12,957 nucleotides of DNA from Baffinella frigidus. Taxonomy: Eukaryota; Cryptophyceae; Cryptomonadales; Baffinellaceae. Below, piece after piece: positions 1 through 7,300 of this stretch. The notes below the pieces were generated by a model. It did no database searches, was not told the DNA's origin, and saw nothing but the letters and a program-made list of their open reading frames with translations. Each line of letters begins with the position of its first letter. The first letter of the stretch is position 1. The DNA lies in NCBI GenBank assembly GCA_026770585.1, contig MU647642.1:27356-40312 (forward strand), read 5' to 3'. Both the position numbers and the translations under genes were made by a program.

Positions 1-30
1 GTCATTTCTTATGAGCGAGGTACCCCTGTA
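1..30. mobile_element. Foldback element, right end only (cut by window edge)
   Basis: TTTCTTATGAGCGAGGTACC followed by CCTGTA is the right terminal repeat of the family described at 235-344. Confidence 0.8.
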
Positions 31-140
31 CAGCGTCCCGGGGGTGCCTAGTTGACGAAGTGGGGGGATTTGGGGGCGGGGGGGCGGGGAGGACGGTTTG
101 GTGCCGTGTGTGATGTAGACACGAGCTTTATTGAACGTAG

Positions 141-227
141 TACAGGGGTACCTCGCTCATAAGAAAACGCCCCCCCCCTAGGACCCTACAGTAGGGCCCT
201 ATGGGGGTCCCTAGGGGGAAGCGTTTT
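141..227. mobile_element. Foldback element lacking its right terminal repeat
   Basis: Same sequence as the neighbour at 235-344 through GCGTTTT, then broken by GTCCACT. The two share nearly every base over 87 nt, so one was copied recently from the other. Confidence 0.85.
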
Positions 228-234
228 GTCCACT

Positions 235-344
235 TACAGGGGTACCTCGCTCATAAGAAAACGCCCCCCCCCTAGGACCCTACAGTAGGGCCCTATGGGG
301 GTCCCTAGGGGGAAGCGTTTTCTTATGAGCGAGGTACCCCTGTA
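235..344. mobile_element. Complete foldback (MITE-like) element, 110 bp
   Basis: Begins TACAGGGGTACCTCGCTCAT and ends with its exact reverse complement. The interior (CCCCTAGGACC...GGTCCCTAGGGGG) is also nearly self-complementary, so the whole unit folds into one long hairpin. No coding capacity. A TA is present at both ends, consistent with a TA target duplication, though TA could be part of the repeat. It would be non-autonomous; I see no transposase here. Confidence 0.9.
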
Positions 345-384
345 CGGCAGCACGCACGTTTCCACAGCCACCGCGGGAGTGCAC

Positions 385-432
385 ACAGGGGTACCTCGCT
401 CATAAGAAACGCCCCCCCCCATAGGATCACCA
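385..432. mobile_element. Left fragment of the same foldback element
   Basis: ACAGGGGTACCTCGCTCATA and AGAAACGCCCCCCCCCATAG, then immediately overrun by the next full copy. It looks like a nested or truncated insertion. Confidence 0.8.
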
Positions 433-554
433 TACAGGGGTACCTCGCTCATAAGAAACCGCCCCCCCCCCTAGGACCGCCGTAGGACCTTAGACATAGC
501 CCTACTGTAGGGTCCTAGGGGGAGGCGTTTTCTTATGAGCGAGGTACCCCTGTA
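433..554. mobile_element. Complete foldback element, 122 bp
   Basis: Both terminal repeats intact. The interior has CATAGCCCTACTGTAGGGTC, a longer sub-version shared with the copies at 1382, 1896 and 2095. Confidence 0.9.
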
Positions 555-570
555 CATGGCGGCATCTAGT

Positions 571-875
571 GCTGGTGCTCATAAAGGCCTCTCTCTCTCT
601 TGGGAGGCCGACACAGGTTTCTGCAAACCCTAACCCCTATGGGTGCGGTGTTAATAAAGGCCTCTCTCTCTTGAGACGGTGTGAGGCCGACATGGGGGTT
701 TCAAACCCCTACAGGGGCACCTCGCTCATGAGAAAGCGCCCCTTTCCCTAGGACCACCACAGTGCCCTGATGTAGGGTCCAAGGAGGAGGCGCTATCTAA
801 TGAGCGAAGTACCCCTCTAAACACTATGGGTGTTGGTGTTAATAAAGGCCTCTCTCTGTCTCTCTCTTTCTCTCG
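571..875 (+). repeat. Three copies of an AATAAAGGCCTCTCTCTC unit
   Basis: Copies start near 575, 647 and 835: GGTG(C/T)TNATAAAGGCCTC, a CT run, then in two copies GAGGCCGACAYRGG and a CAAACCC tail. The second and third flank the foldback element at 710-819, which may have inserted between them. Confidence 0.7.
710..819. mobile_element. Diverged foldback element
   Basis: TACAGGGGCACCTCGCTCAT to ATGAGCGAAGTACCCCTCTA: several changes in both arms, hence an older copy. Confidence 0.82.
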
Positions 876-1162
876 AGTTTGGTGCTTTGGTGCTTTATTT
901 TACACTCACATCGAAGGCCACGCCCACCTCACTCTTGAGGAGTTGGGAACGATCTACGGGTGAGCTCCCCGCCCACCTATGCAGGTTTGCCCGAGCCTCT
1001 TTCCTTTTCTCTACACAGGAGTGGTCAAAGCGCGAACACAGTTTGACCACAACCCGTCCTTTGTCTAGAAGTTGACTAGCCAGTGCAAAGGGCCTGAGAT
1101 CCGCAGACGCGGTTGGTGTTTGACCGGTTTGGTCAAAGTTTGACCATGACCCTGCCTCTCTC
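876..1162. other. Unique stretch with clustered TGGTCAAA/TTTGACCA sites
   Basis: No supported gene. GTGGTCAAA (1021-1029) and TTTGACCAC (1042-1050) form a perfect 9-bp inverted pair, with TTTGACCGG, TTGGTCAAA and TTTGACCAT again at 1130-1146. It may be a protein-binding cluster or a decayed foldback. Confidence 0.4.
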
Positions 1163-1275
1163 TACAGTACCTCGCTCATGAGGAGACGCACCCCCAGGAC
1201 CCTACAGTAGGCCTATCTATGGCCCCACGGTGGTCCTAGGGGGGGGCGCTCTCTTATGAGCAAGGTACCCCTGTA
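1163..1275. mobile_element. Foldback element with damaged left arm
   Basis: The left arm is TACAGTACCTCGCTCATGAG (GGG lost); the right arm is ATGAGCAAGGTACCCCTGTA. Confidence 0.85.
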
Positions 1276-1381
1276 GAGGCGTAGAGGCGTTAACTGAGGG
1301 GGGGGGGGGCACAACCCTCCTAAGTCCCGTCCTCGGGGTGGTCCGCTAGGGTGCGTGACTTTAAGTCCTTGTTAGGTCCTG

Positions 1382-1501
1382 TGCAGGGGTGCCTCGCTCA
1401 TAAGAAACTACTCCCCCCCTAGGACCACGATAGGGCCCTAGGCATAGCCCTACTGTAGGGTCCTAGGGGGGGCGCTTTCTTATGGGCGAGGTACCCCTGT
1501 A
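1382..1501. mobile_element. Complete foldback element, 120 bp
   Basis: TGCAGGGGTGCCTCGCTCAT to ATGGGCGAGGTACCCCTGTA. The left end has TG instead of TA. Confidence 0.88.
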
Positions 1502-1895
1502 GGTTCTTCGAGCTCCAAACACAGGCGGACACTGGAACTGGCTCTGTAGAAAAGCCATGCTTTCTTGATCAGACGAGGACCACTTGCAAAGTCCATTTCT
1601 CGGATTTCAGGGGGGGTACACGCCAAAAGTGGATCGAAAGTCCCTAAGAGGGACTCCACTAGAGCCATTGCTTTTTACAATTGATCCGCGTAAAATCTAG
1701 GGTGGAAGGGGGCGGGCCCGTCCCGAGGCGGTCCTTCCGGACAATGACTCAAACTGTCTGTGCCTGTCAAGGTGTCCCCTGAACCCTGAACCCTAAACAC
1801 TAGACACTAAACCGCAGGGCCCCTAGGACCTAAAGTTTCACAGGCCCCCCCCTAGGCCCATACGGCCTACCGTAGGCAATACCGTAGGCTCAACC
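1502..1895. other. Unique stretch between foldback copies, no supported gene
   Basis: A minus-strand open frame (to 1502, from 1668) reads LVESLLGTFDPLLACTPPEI and on, plausible as peptide but with no recognised motif. The right part has short telomere-like bits (CCCTGAACCCTAAAC) and CCTAGG/CCGTAGG-rich sequence. Confidence 0.3.
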
Positions 1896-2015
1896 ACAGG
1901 GGTACCTCGCTCACAAAAAAGCGCCTCCCCCCTAGGATCACCGTAAGGCCCTAGGCATAGGCCTACTGTAGGGTCTTAGGGGGTGGCGTGTTTTTATGAG
2001 CGAGGTACCCCTGTA
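1896..2015. mobile_element. Complete foldback element, 120 bp
   Basis: ACAGGGGTACCTCGCTCACA to ATGAGCGAGGTACCCCTGTA. Just upstream (1818-1895) lies a CCTAGG/CCGTAGG-rich stretch that resembles the element interior. Confidence 0.88.
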
Positions 2016-2094
2016 CTCGGTTGTCAGGACGTTCGCCTATGAGATTCAACATGCGATTCAAGAGCAGGTGTGGCTTGCTAGCGAGCAGTTAATC

Positions 2095-2214
2095 ACAGGG
2101 GTACCTCGCTCATAAGAAAACGCCCCCCTCAGAGGACCACCATAGGACCCTAGGCATGGTCCTACTGTAGGGTCCTAGGGGGTGGGCGTTTCTTATGAGC
2201 GAGGTACCCCTGTA
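2095..2214. mobile_element. Complete foldback element, 120 bp
   Basis: Both arms match the family; it is followed at once by a right-half fragment (2217-2286). Confidence 0.88.
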
Positions 2215-2216
2215 GG

Positions 2217-2286
2217 CCCCTCTAGGCATAGCCCTACTGTAGGGTCCTAGGGGGAGGCTGTTCCTTATGAGCGAGGGGGCCCTGTA
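2217..2286. mobile_element. Right half of the foldback element
   Basis: CATAGCCCTACTGTAGGGTC through CTTATGAGCGAGGGGGCCCT, repeating the right half of the copy just before it with arm mutations. A further end fragment, GGTACCCCTGTAGG, is at 2550-2563. Confidence 0.8.
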
Positions 2287-2323
2287 GACAAGAGAGGAGT
2301 CGTTGCGTTTCTTTCAACCCCGG

Positions 2324-2384
2324 TTTATTGGCAGATTCCCACACTCAGAACGTCTGGAGCTTACTTCTTCTTCATGGTCTTGAC
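2324..2384 (-). other. Possible 3' end of a minus-strand gene: short terminal exon plus AATAAA
   Basis: On the minus strand, TTAATTAG|GTCAAGACC leads through V-K-T-M-K-K-K to a stop (2361-2384), and AATAAA follows 31 nt later (2324-2329). The acceptor-side 60 bp is duplicated at 2567-2626. It is seven residues only and may be chance. Confidence 0.15.
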
Positions 2385-2443
2385 CTAATTAACTGATGGC
2401 GCCAATCAGGGCAACTCATTCAGGCATCTTCCGAAATGAATTT
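2384..2443 (+). repeat. 60-bp direct repeat, copy 1
   Basis: CCTAATTAACTGATGGCGCC through GAAATGAATTT; copy 2 is at 2567-2626, essentially identical. Between the two lies the palindromic element of 2461-2550. Confidence 0.9.
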
Positions 2444-2460
2444 TCTTGGCCGAGGAACAC

Positions 2461-2550
2461 GCCAAGGCAGTCACCTCGGACAGTTGGCTTCGGCGTCCGC
2501 GTGGCCGGTCACGCGGGCGTTCACGAGCCTGCCGGCGGGGCTGTTCCACG
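2461..2550. repeat. Palindrome-centred dispersed repeat, copy 1
   Basis: Shares about 85 bp with 10944-11029 (same strand) and about 55 bp with 11998-12054 (opposite strand). The centre is CCGCGTGRCCGGTCACGCGG, a 20-bp palindrome in the other two copies and one base off here. Confidence 0.85.
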
Positions 2551-2566
2551 GTACCCCTGTAGGCCG

Positions 2567-2626
2567 CCTAATTAACTGATGGCGCCAATCAGGGCAACTC
2601 ATTCAGGCATCTTCCGAAATGAATTT
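2567..2626 (+). repeat. 60-bp direct repeat, copy 2
   Basis: As for 2384-2443; it begins directly after a foldback-element end fragment. Confidence 0.9.
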
Positions 2627-2743
2627 AGGCCCCCCTAAGAAAATTGCTCCTATCCACCCCCGTATTATACTGCAAAAGATTCAGTTATTTCGTCGAGAGA
2701 AAAAATCAACTTTTTCGAAAGCATCCTGGGCTGCGAAAGAAAA

Positions 2744-2825
2744 CCCCTAACCCCTCAACCCTCAACCCCAAACCCCAAACCCCAAACCCTAAACCCTAAA
2801 CCCTAAACCCTAAACCCTAAACCCT
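2744..2825 (-). repeat. Interstitial telomere-like array, CCCTAAA orientation
   Basis: CCCCAAA units grade into perfect CCCTAAA heptamers, about six in a row at the right end. The heptamer is the Arabidopsis-type telomere repeat, also used by several algae and alveolates. Confidence 0.92.
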
Positions 2826-2894
2826 GGAGAGTCCACACAGCGGGCTACAAAGGGATTTTTGGAGACTCAACCCCCAAGAATCGGGCTAAAAAGA

Positions 2895-2926
2895 GATTCT
2901 TGGTGGCTCAGCAACCAAGAATCGGT

Positions 2927-2986
<60 letters not shown>

Positions 2987-2998
2987 CCACCAAGAATC
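2895..2998. repeat. Hairpin enclosing nine GGTTGAG heptamers
   Basis: Arms GATTCTTGGTGGCTCA (2895-2910) and its exact complement (2983-2998) flank a perfect GGTTGAG x9 array (2924-2986). A second, partial arm (CCAAGAATCGG) occurs at 2872 and 2915. Confidence 0.85.
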
Positions 2999-3038
2999 AG
3001 TTAGGATATCCGAAGAAATGACCCTATATCCCTCACAG

Positions 3039-3300
3039 GGTTCAGGGTTTAGGGTTTAGTGTTTAAGGCTGTGGGTTTAGGGTTCGGGGTTCAGGGTTTA
3101 GGGTTTAGGGTTTAGGGTTTAGGATTTAGGGTTTAAGGTTTAGGATTTAGGGTTTAGGGTTTAGGCTTTAGGGTTTAGGGTTTAGGGTTTAGGCTTTAAG
3201 GATTCGAGATTAGGGTTTAGGGATTCGGGATTAGAGTTTAGGGTGCAGGGTTCAGGTTTTAGGTTTTAGGGTTGATGATTTAGGGTTTAGGGTTTAGTTT
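3039..3300 (+). repeat. Interstitial telomere-like array, TTTAGGG orientation
   Basis: Degenerate TTTAGGG heptamers (variants AGGATTT, AGGCTTT, TTCAGGG). It has the opposite orientation to 2744-2825, with the hairpin between them. Confidence 0.9.
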
Positions 3301-3365
3301 TTTCTCCTTGCTCATCACTTTTGAAGCGGGGCTCCTCCCACCGGCGGGTTTGAGTTTTTTTGGCT

Positions 3366-3424
3366 TGGGGTTTCGGGTTTCGGGTTTCGGGTTTCGGGTT
3401 TCGGGTTTCGGGGTTCGGGGTTTC
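3366..3424 (+). repeat. TTTCGGG heptamer array
   Basis: Six to seven tandem TTTCGGG units, a one-base variant of the telomere heptamer, recurring at 7183-7290 and, as CCCGAAA, at 8399-8612. Confidence 0.9.
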
Positions 3425-3479
3425 TCACCACACTTCAAGTAGTGTTTCTCTCCTAATGTGTCCGGCCAGAACCAACCAG

Positions 3480-3569
3480 TCTCATAACGACCAGTTGCTT
3501 GTAAACCCCGAAACTGGCCAGAAGGTGGAGTACCATTTTGCTGACCAGTTTTTTTTGTGTGGGTGGACC
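3480..3569 (+). CDS. Tentative exon of an unrecognised upstream gene
   Basis: AACCAG|TCTCATAAC to ACC|GTCAGA is open and reads QLLVNPETGQKVEYHFADQ within 30 codons. It would join in phase 0 to the tentative exon at 3773 across a 203-nt GT-AG intron. I do not recognise the family. The composition looks protein-like, but there is no second line of evidence. Confidence 0.25.
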
Positions 3570-3772
3570 GTCAGAATTGAGCTTCCAGTGTTCAGGATGG
3601 AGATTCCAGGCTTCAGGAGGTTCCATTGTTCAGGATCGATTTTTAGGCTACCTTGTGCAAGAATGCACCAAAACCAGCCTATTGTTTCTTCACGCCAAAG
3701 CAGAAAATCTGAGCCAAGGAGCATCGCGTGTTATAACGCAGGGTCATCCTGTGAATAAGTTCCCCGAATCAG

Positions 3773-3907
3773 GTGGCATTCGTATGGGAGATTGATCAAA
3801 ACCTAAAAGAGAGCTCGAAGAACCTAAAGGACCTTACGGGCAAGAGCGTGACAGTCAACGACACGGTGGGGAGTGCTGGCAGGGTCCTGGCAGGCGGCCT
3901 ACCATGA
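3773..3907 (+). CDS. Tentative last exon of an unrecognised upstream gene
   Basis: GAATCAG|GTGGCATTC opens a frame of 44 codons ending in TGA at 3905-3907: VAFVWEIDQNLKESSKNLKD followed by LTGKSVTVNDTVGSAGRVLA. Codon third positions shift to G/C over 3815-3895, as in the main gene's exons. It ends 320 bp before the ATG at 4229, a plausible spacing for a tandem gene. An internal donor (ACG|GTGGGG or AGG|GTCCTG) would make it an internal exon instead. Product unknown. Confidence 0.35.
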   Translation: MAFVWEIDQNLKESSKNLKDLTGKSVTVNDTVGSAGRVLAGGLP

Positions 3908-4228
3908 TTCGAAACCCCTCCTGGAGGTGGCTGTAAAGATTTGATCAGTTTGCCTTGTTTTTTTTTGGAATTGGGGAGGGGGGGATTCAAGGGAGATTCC
4001 AGGTGCGTTCTTGGAGCCGTTTGGCCACTTTTGGCCTGGGTTTTCGCCAAATCTAGAAGATTGACTTTTAAATGCACCCCCCAAACCTTGGAGCCATTGG
4101 GGGCCATTGACCCACCCAAAATTAAGGCCCATTCCATCAACCAGAGGGGATCCTCACAGCAGCCACATCTCGTCCCCTAAGAAACCGTCAGAGGAACTCC
4201 TCCGCCACCCAGCACCCGCCCGCCCAAA
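3908..4228 (+). promoter_or_regulatory. Presumed 5' flank and leader of the main gene
   Basis: No TATA box or recognised promoter element is visible. The stretch is C-rich near the ATG (CACCCAGCACCCGCCCGCCC). It covers the gap between the tentative upstream stop (3907) and the ATG at 4229. Assignment is by position only. Confidence 0.3.
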
Positions 4229-4316
4229 ATGGCGTGCCGCGCCGCCCTACGCTCCCTCTCGTCGTTCAGACCCCCTCGCACTTTCTCCAGCTTCGATGTC
4301 CGCGCCATGTCGACCG
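4229..4316 (+). CDS. Exon 1: start codon and mitochondrial-type presequence
   Basis: ATG sits in a good context (CAAAATGG). The frame reads MACRAALRSLSSFRPPRTF and continues SSFDVRAMST. The first 22 residues have five Arg, many Ser/Ala and no acidic residue, as in a mitochondrial targeting peptide; RTF|S resembles the R-3 processing motif. The second Met (residue 27, AMST) is where a bacterial homologue would begin, so an alternative downstream start is possible. The exon ends ACCG|GTAGCT in phase 1, and joining to exon 2 restores ACC GGG ACG (T-G-T). Organelle targeting is inference. Confidence 0.72.
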
Positions 4317-7300
4317 GTAGCTCCCCAACCTCCACGCCCCTTGCACATACTCGCGGGTGGGCGGTCGGGGCGGCGGGGATCTGATGCACGGCCGTGTCTT
4401 GTCCCGGGGGACGTCCCAGCGCGTCTGTCTCAGCGGGGATCGTTCCTGACAAGGTTGTTGCAGCTGCAACTCACCAGGACCTTACCTAGCTTACCGAGTT
4501 CGTTTTCCGTCGTCTGATTTGTACGGAGAAGTTGCCCGATCAGGGCAGCTCCCTGGTACAAATCGGATGTCGGAAACGACCTCGGTAGGTCCACCTAGGA
4601 GTCCTGGTGGTAGGGAGAAGCCAGGCTGAAAACTGTCCCAGTCGGATTCGGTCTCGTCAAGAGTGGCGAGATCATCGGGGCTCTTTCCCACCTCAAAGTT
4701 GACGGATTTGTACCACGGACCCAGGTTGTCAACTTGCGAATAGTCGGGAAGTCCGCTTCAGAGTCCTGGTGTCACAGCTCCCCCGGATCGATCCCCACCA
4801 GCAACCCGTAGCAGCTTTTATCGGACCCTTTCAAGAATCCGGGAGCGTTTTTTTTTTTTGGTTTACTCGTAGGACCTCCCGGTAGGAGTCCCTAGGGGCC
4901 TCGGAATTGCTGAAGGGAGATACGGACAGATATGTCCGGATTAGCTGAGATTTACTACCGTACCCGATCCGGATAAAAGCTGCAACGGGTTGCTAGTGCC
5001 CGTGTGGCAAGGTGTGGGGAGAGTCGCCGGTAGAGAGATTCCGGGAAATGTTGGCCGCTTTTCGGTTTGCTGGTTTGACGGTTTGCTCATTTCATTTGAC
5101 CCAGAAAAGGGTTTTACGCCCTTTCAAAACGCAGCGTTTCGAGAACTCTGGTACAAAATGAAATGAGGAACCCATTAGTCATCCTGCTGGTACAAAAACT
5201 GCGCGGTTCACTCAAGGGAATCTGCGCGGTTCACTCAAGGGAAAAAGTGTGCGCAGAAACCTCCCCGTTAAACACAGGCTCGGCCTTTTTGTTTTAAACG
5301 TCGTAGGAGGAGGGGGGGTTCCTACCGTAGGCTAAGGGGTCCGCTGGCGTTAGCTTGTGGCATTACTCGAACACAGCCTCGGCGGGGGTGCATGCATAGC
5401 GGCCATGTTGGTGTTGATACAAGTCACTCACGGGAATCTCTTGTTCGGATCAGTCAACATGAATCTCTTGTTTGGATCAGTCAACACGAGGCTCTGGTGC
5501 GCAGCAAGAGACTCGCAGCAAGAGACGCTGACTCAACAGGGGCATGCAAGAGACGCTGACGGAGGCTGACTGAACAGAGGCTGACTGAACAGTGTTCAGT
5601 CAGAGGCTGACCGAACACTGCGCAGCAAGAAGTTACTACCGTCACGTCCAAATAAGCCGTCCATCTATCATAGATAGGCCACACCCACAAGAATTTGCTA
5701 GCCACCTCCTACAGTAGGGCGACCCGTACGTCATACAATCGGCACGCTCCCCCCCCCTCCCTCCCCCCCTCTCTCCCTCCCTCCCTACCCCAGCCGTGAT
5801 AAACGCTGACTGAACAGGGGCATGCATAACGGCCATGTTGGCATTAATAGTCCCTCGAGCTGAGTCTCTTGTGCGCAGGATGAGTCTCTTGTGCGAAGGG
5901 ACCTCCCAGGGACCTCCCAAAACACAGCCTCGGCGGGGGTGCATGCGTCCCTCAAGGGCATCTCTTGTTTGGTTCAGTGAAGATGAGGCTCGTACGCATA
6001 ACCGCCATGTTGGTATTAATAGAAGTCCCTCAGGATGAGTCTCTTTTGCGCAGGTGGAGAATATTTCTCCACCGATTGTTTCTCTTTAGACAACCTCTCC
6101 ATGCGTTTCATGGGAAACATGGAAGATGATGACGATAGGGATTACAAAACGTTTAGGACAAGAGGCTCATGCGCAGGGACAAGAGACTCATTGGTATTAA
6201 TACAAGTCCCTGACGAATAGGCTCGCGGCCATCATTTCCCGGAATCGCTCTACCGACACCTCCCCCATTAGTCATCCTGCTGGTACAAAAACTGCGCGGT
6301 TTACTGAAGGGAATCTCGTGTGCGCAGGGACGTTCCGGGCGCTCATCGTCGAGAAGGCCGACAAGAAGGCCCCCGCAGTCGCCACGGTGCATCCCCTGAC
6401 CTAATATCGTTTCCGATCACTTGAGGTTTGTACCAGGAAAGGGGTATATAATAGATGTAGAGGCCGTTCCTGGTACAAAGCCTGGCCCCGTTTGCTAGTG
6501 GAGACAGCCGACCAGAAGCCCCCCGCCGTCGCGACGGGCTGCACATGTTCTTTCCCATGACTGAACCACGGGAGGAGTTTTGTGACAGGAGGATCAAACC
6601 GGGAAGGGTTAGTAACCTAAGTAACCTACTGTAACCTAAGTAACCTACAGTAACCTAGGTAACCTACTAGTAACCTACTAACCCTTCCCGGTTTGATCAT
6701 CCAATCTCATCCCGGCGAGTATTTCTGAGAAATACGATTTCGGGGATCTCCGATTCGATTTGCAACGAAAATTACTACACGGACGTGACTGAAAATGTCC
6801 GGTGTGTAGTAATTTTCGTTGCCAGGATCGTATTTCTCAGAAATACTACCCAGGATGAAATCAACGACGTCGTTGATTGAACCCCCAGAACCATCATCCC
6901 GAAACCCTAAAACCTCACCCCCAAACCCCCACACCCTAACCCCCACACCTTAAACCCCACACCCTAAACCCCGAACCCTAACCCCCAAACCCCAACCCCT
7001 ACATCCAGAACCCTCAACCCGCAACCCTATACCACACCCTAACCCCCACGCCCTAAACCCTAAACCCCACACCCTCAACTAAGGGAAGGACGTCCCTCGG
7101 AGCCCACTCCCCACCTGAATACACTCTAACCCCTAAATCCAACCAGGGGCTGGGTTTAGGGGTGCCCGTGATCACCTAGTTCGAGGGTTTCGGGTTTCGG
7201 GTTTGGGGGTTTGAGTGTCGGGTTTCGGGTTTCGGGTTTCGGGTTTCGGGTTTCGGGTTTCGGGTTTGGGGGTTTGAGTGTCGGGTTTTGAGGTTCTTCA

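Larger units (their letters stand above)
4317..6327 (+). other. Intron 1 (2011 nt), repeat-rich
   Basis: GTAGCT...TGTGCGCAG. It holds a foldback pair (4796-4825/4969-4998), the 23-bp tandem at 5199-5244, the partial duplicate of its own 3' end at 5173-5256, and a 5370-6230 block of shuffled short direct repeats (CATGCATARCGGCCATGTTG, TGAGTCTCTTGTGCGCAGG, GAGGCTGACTGAACA). No other gene supported. Confidence 0.7.

Noticed and set aside
234-452. 72-codon minus-strand frame MSEVPLYGDP...
   Set aside because: It lies wholly in foldback-element copies; the repeated SEVPLY is the terminal repeat translated.
1480-1668. 62-codon minus-strand frame
   Set aside because: Peptide-like in places, but it ends inside a foldback copy, matches no family I know and has no splice support.
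3360-3758. 132-codon plus-strand frame as one gene
   Set aside because: It starts in the TTTCGGG array (GFRVSGFG repeats) and ends in low-quality sequence; only 3480-3569 within it looks like possible exon.
6100-6220. MRFMGNMEDDDDRDYKTFR as an exon start
   Set aside because: No splice site or family match supports it; the neighbouring exon 2 at 6328 accounts for the TFRAL segment.
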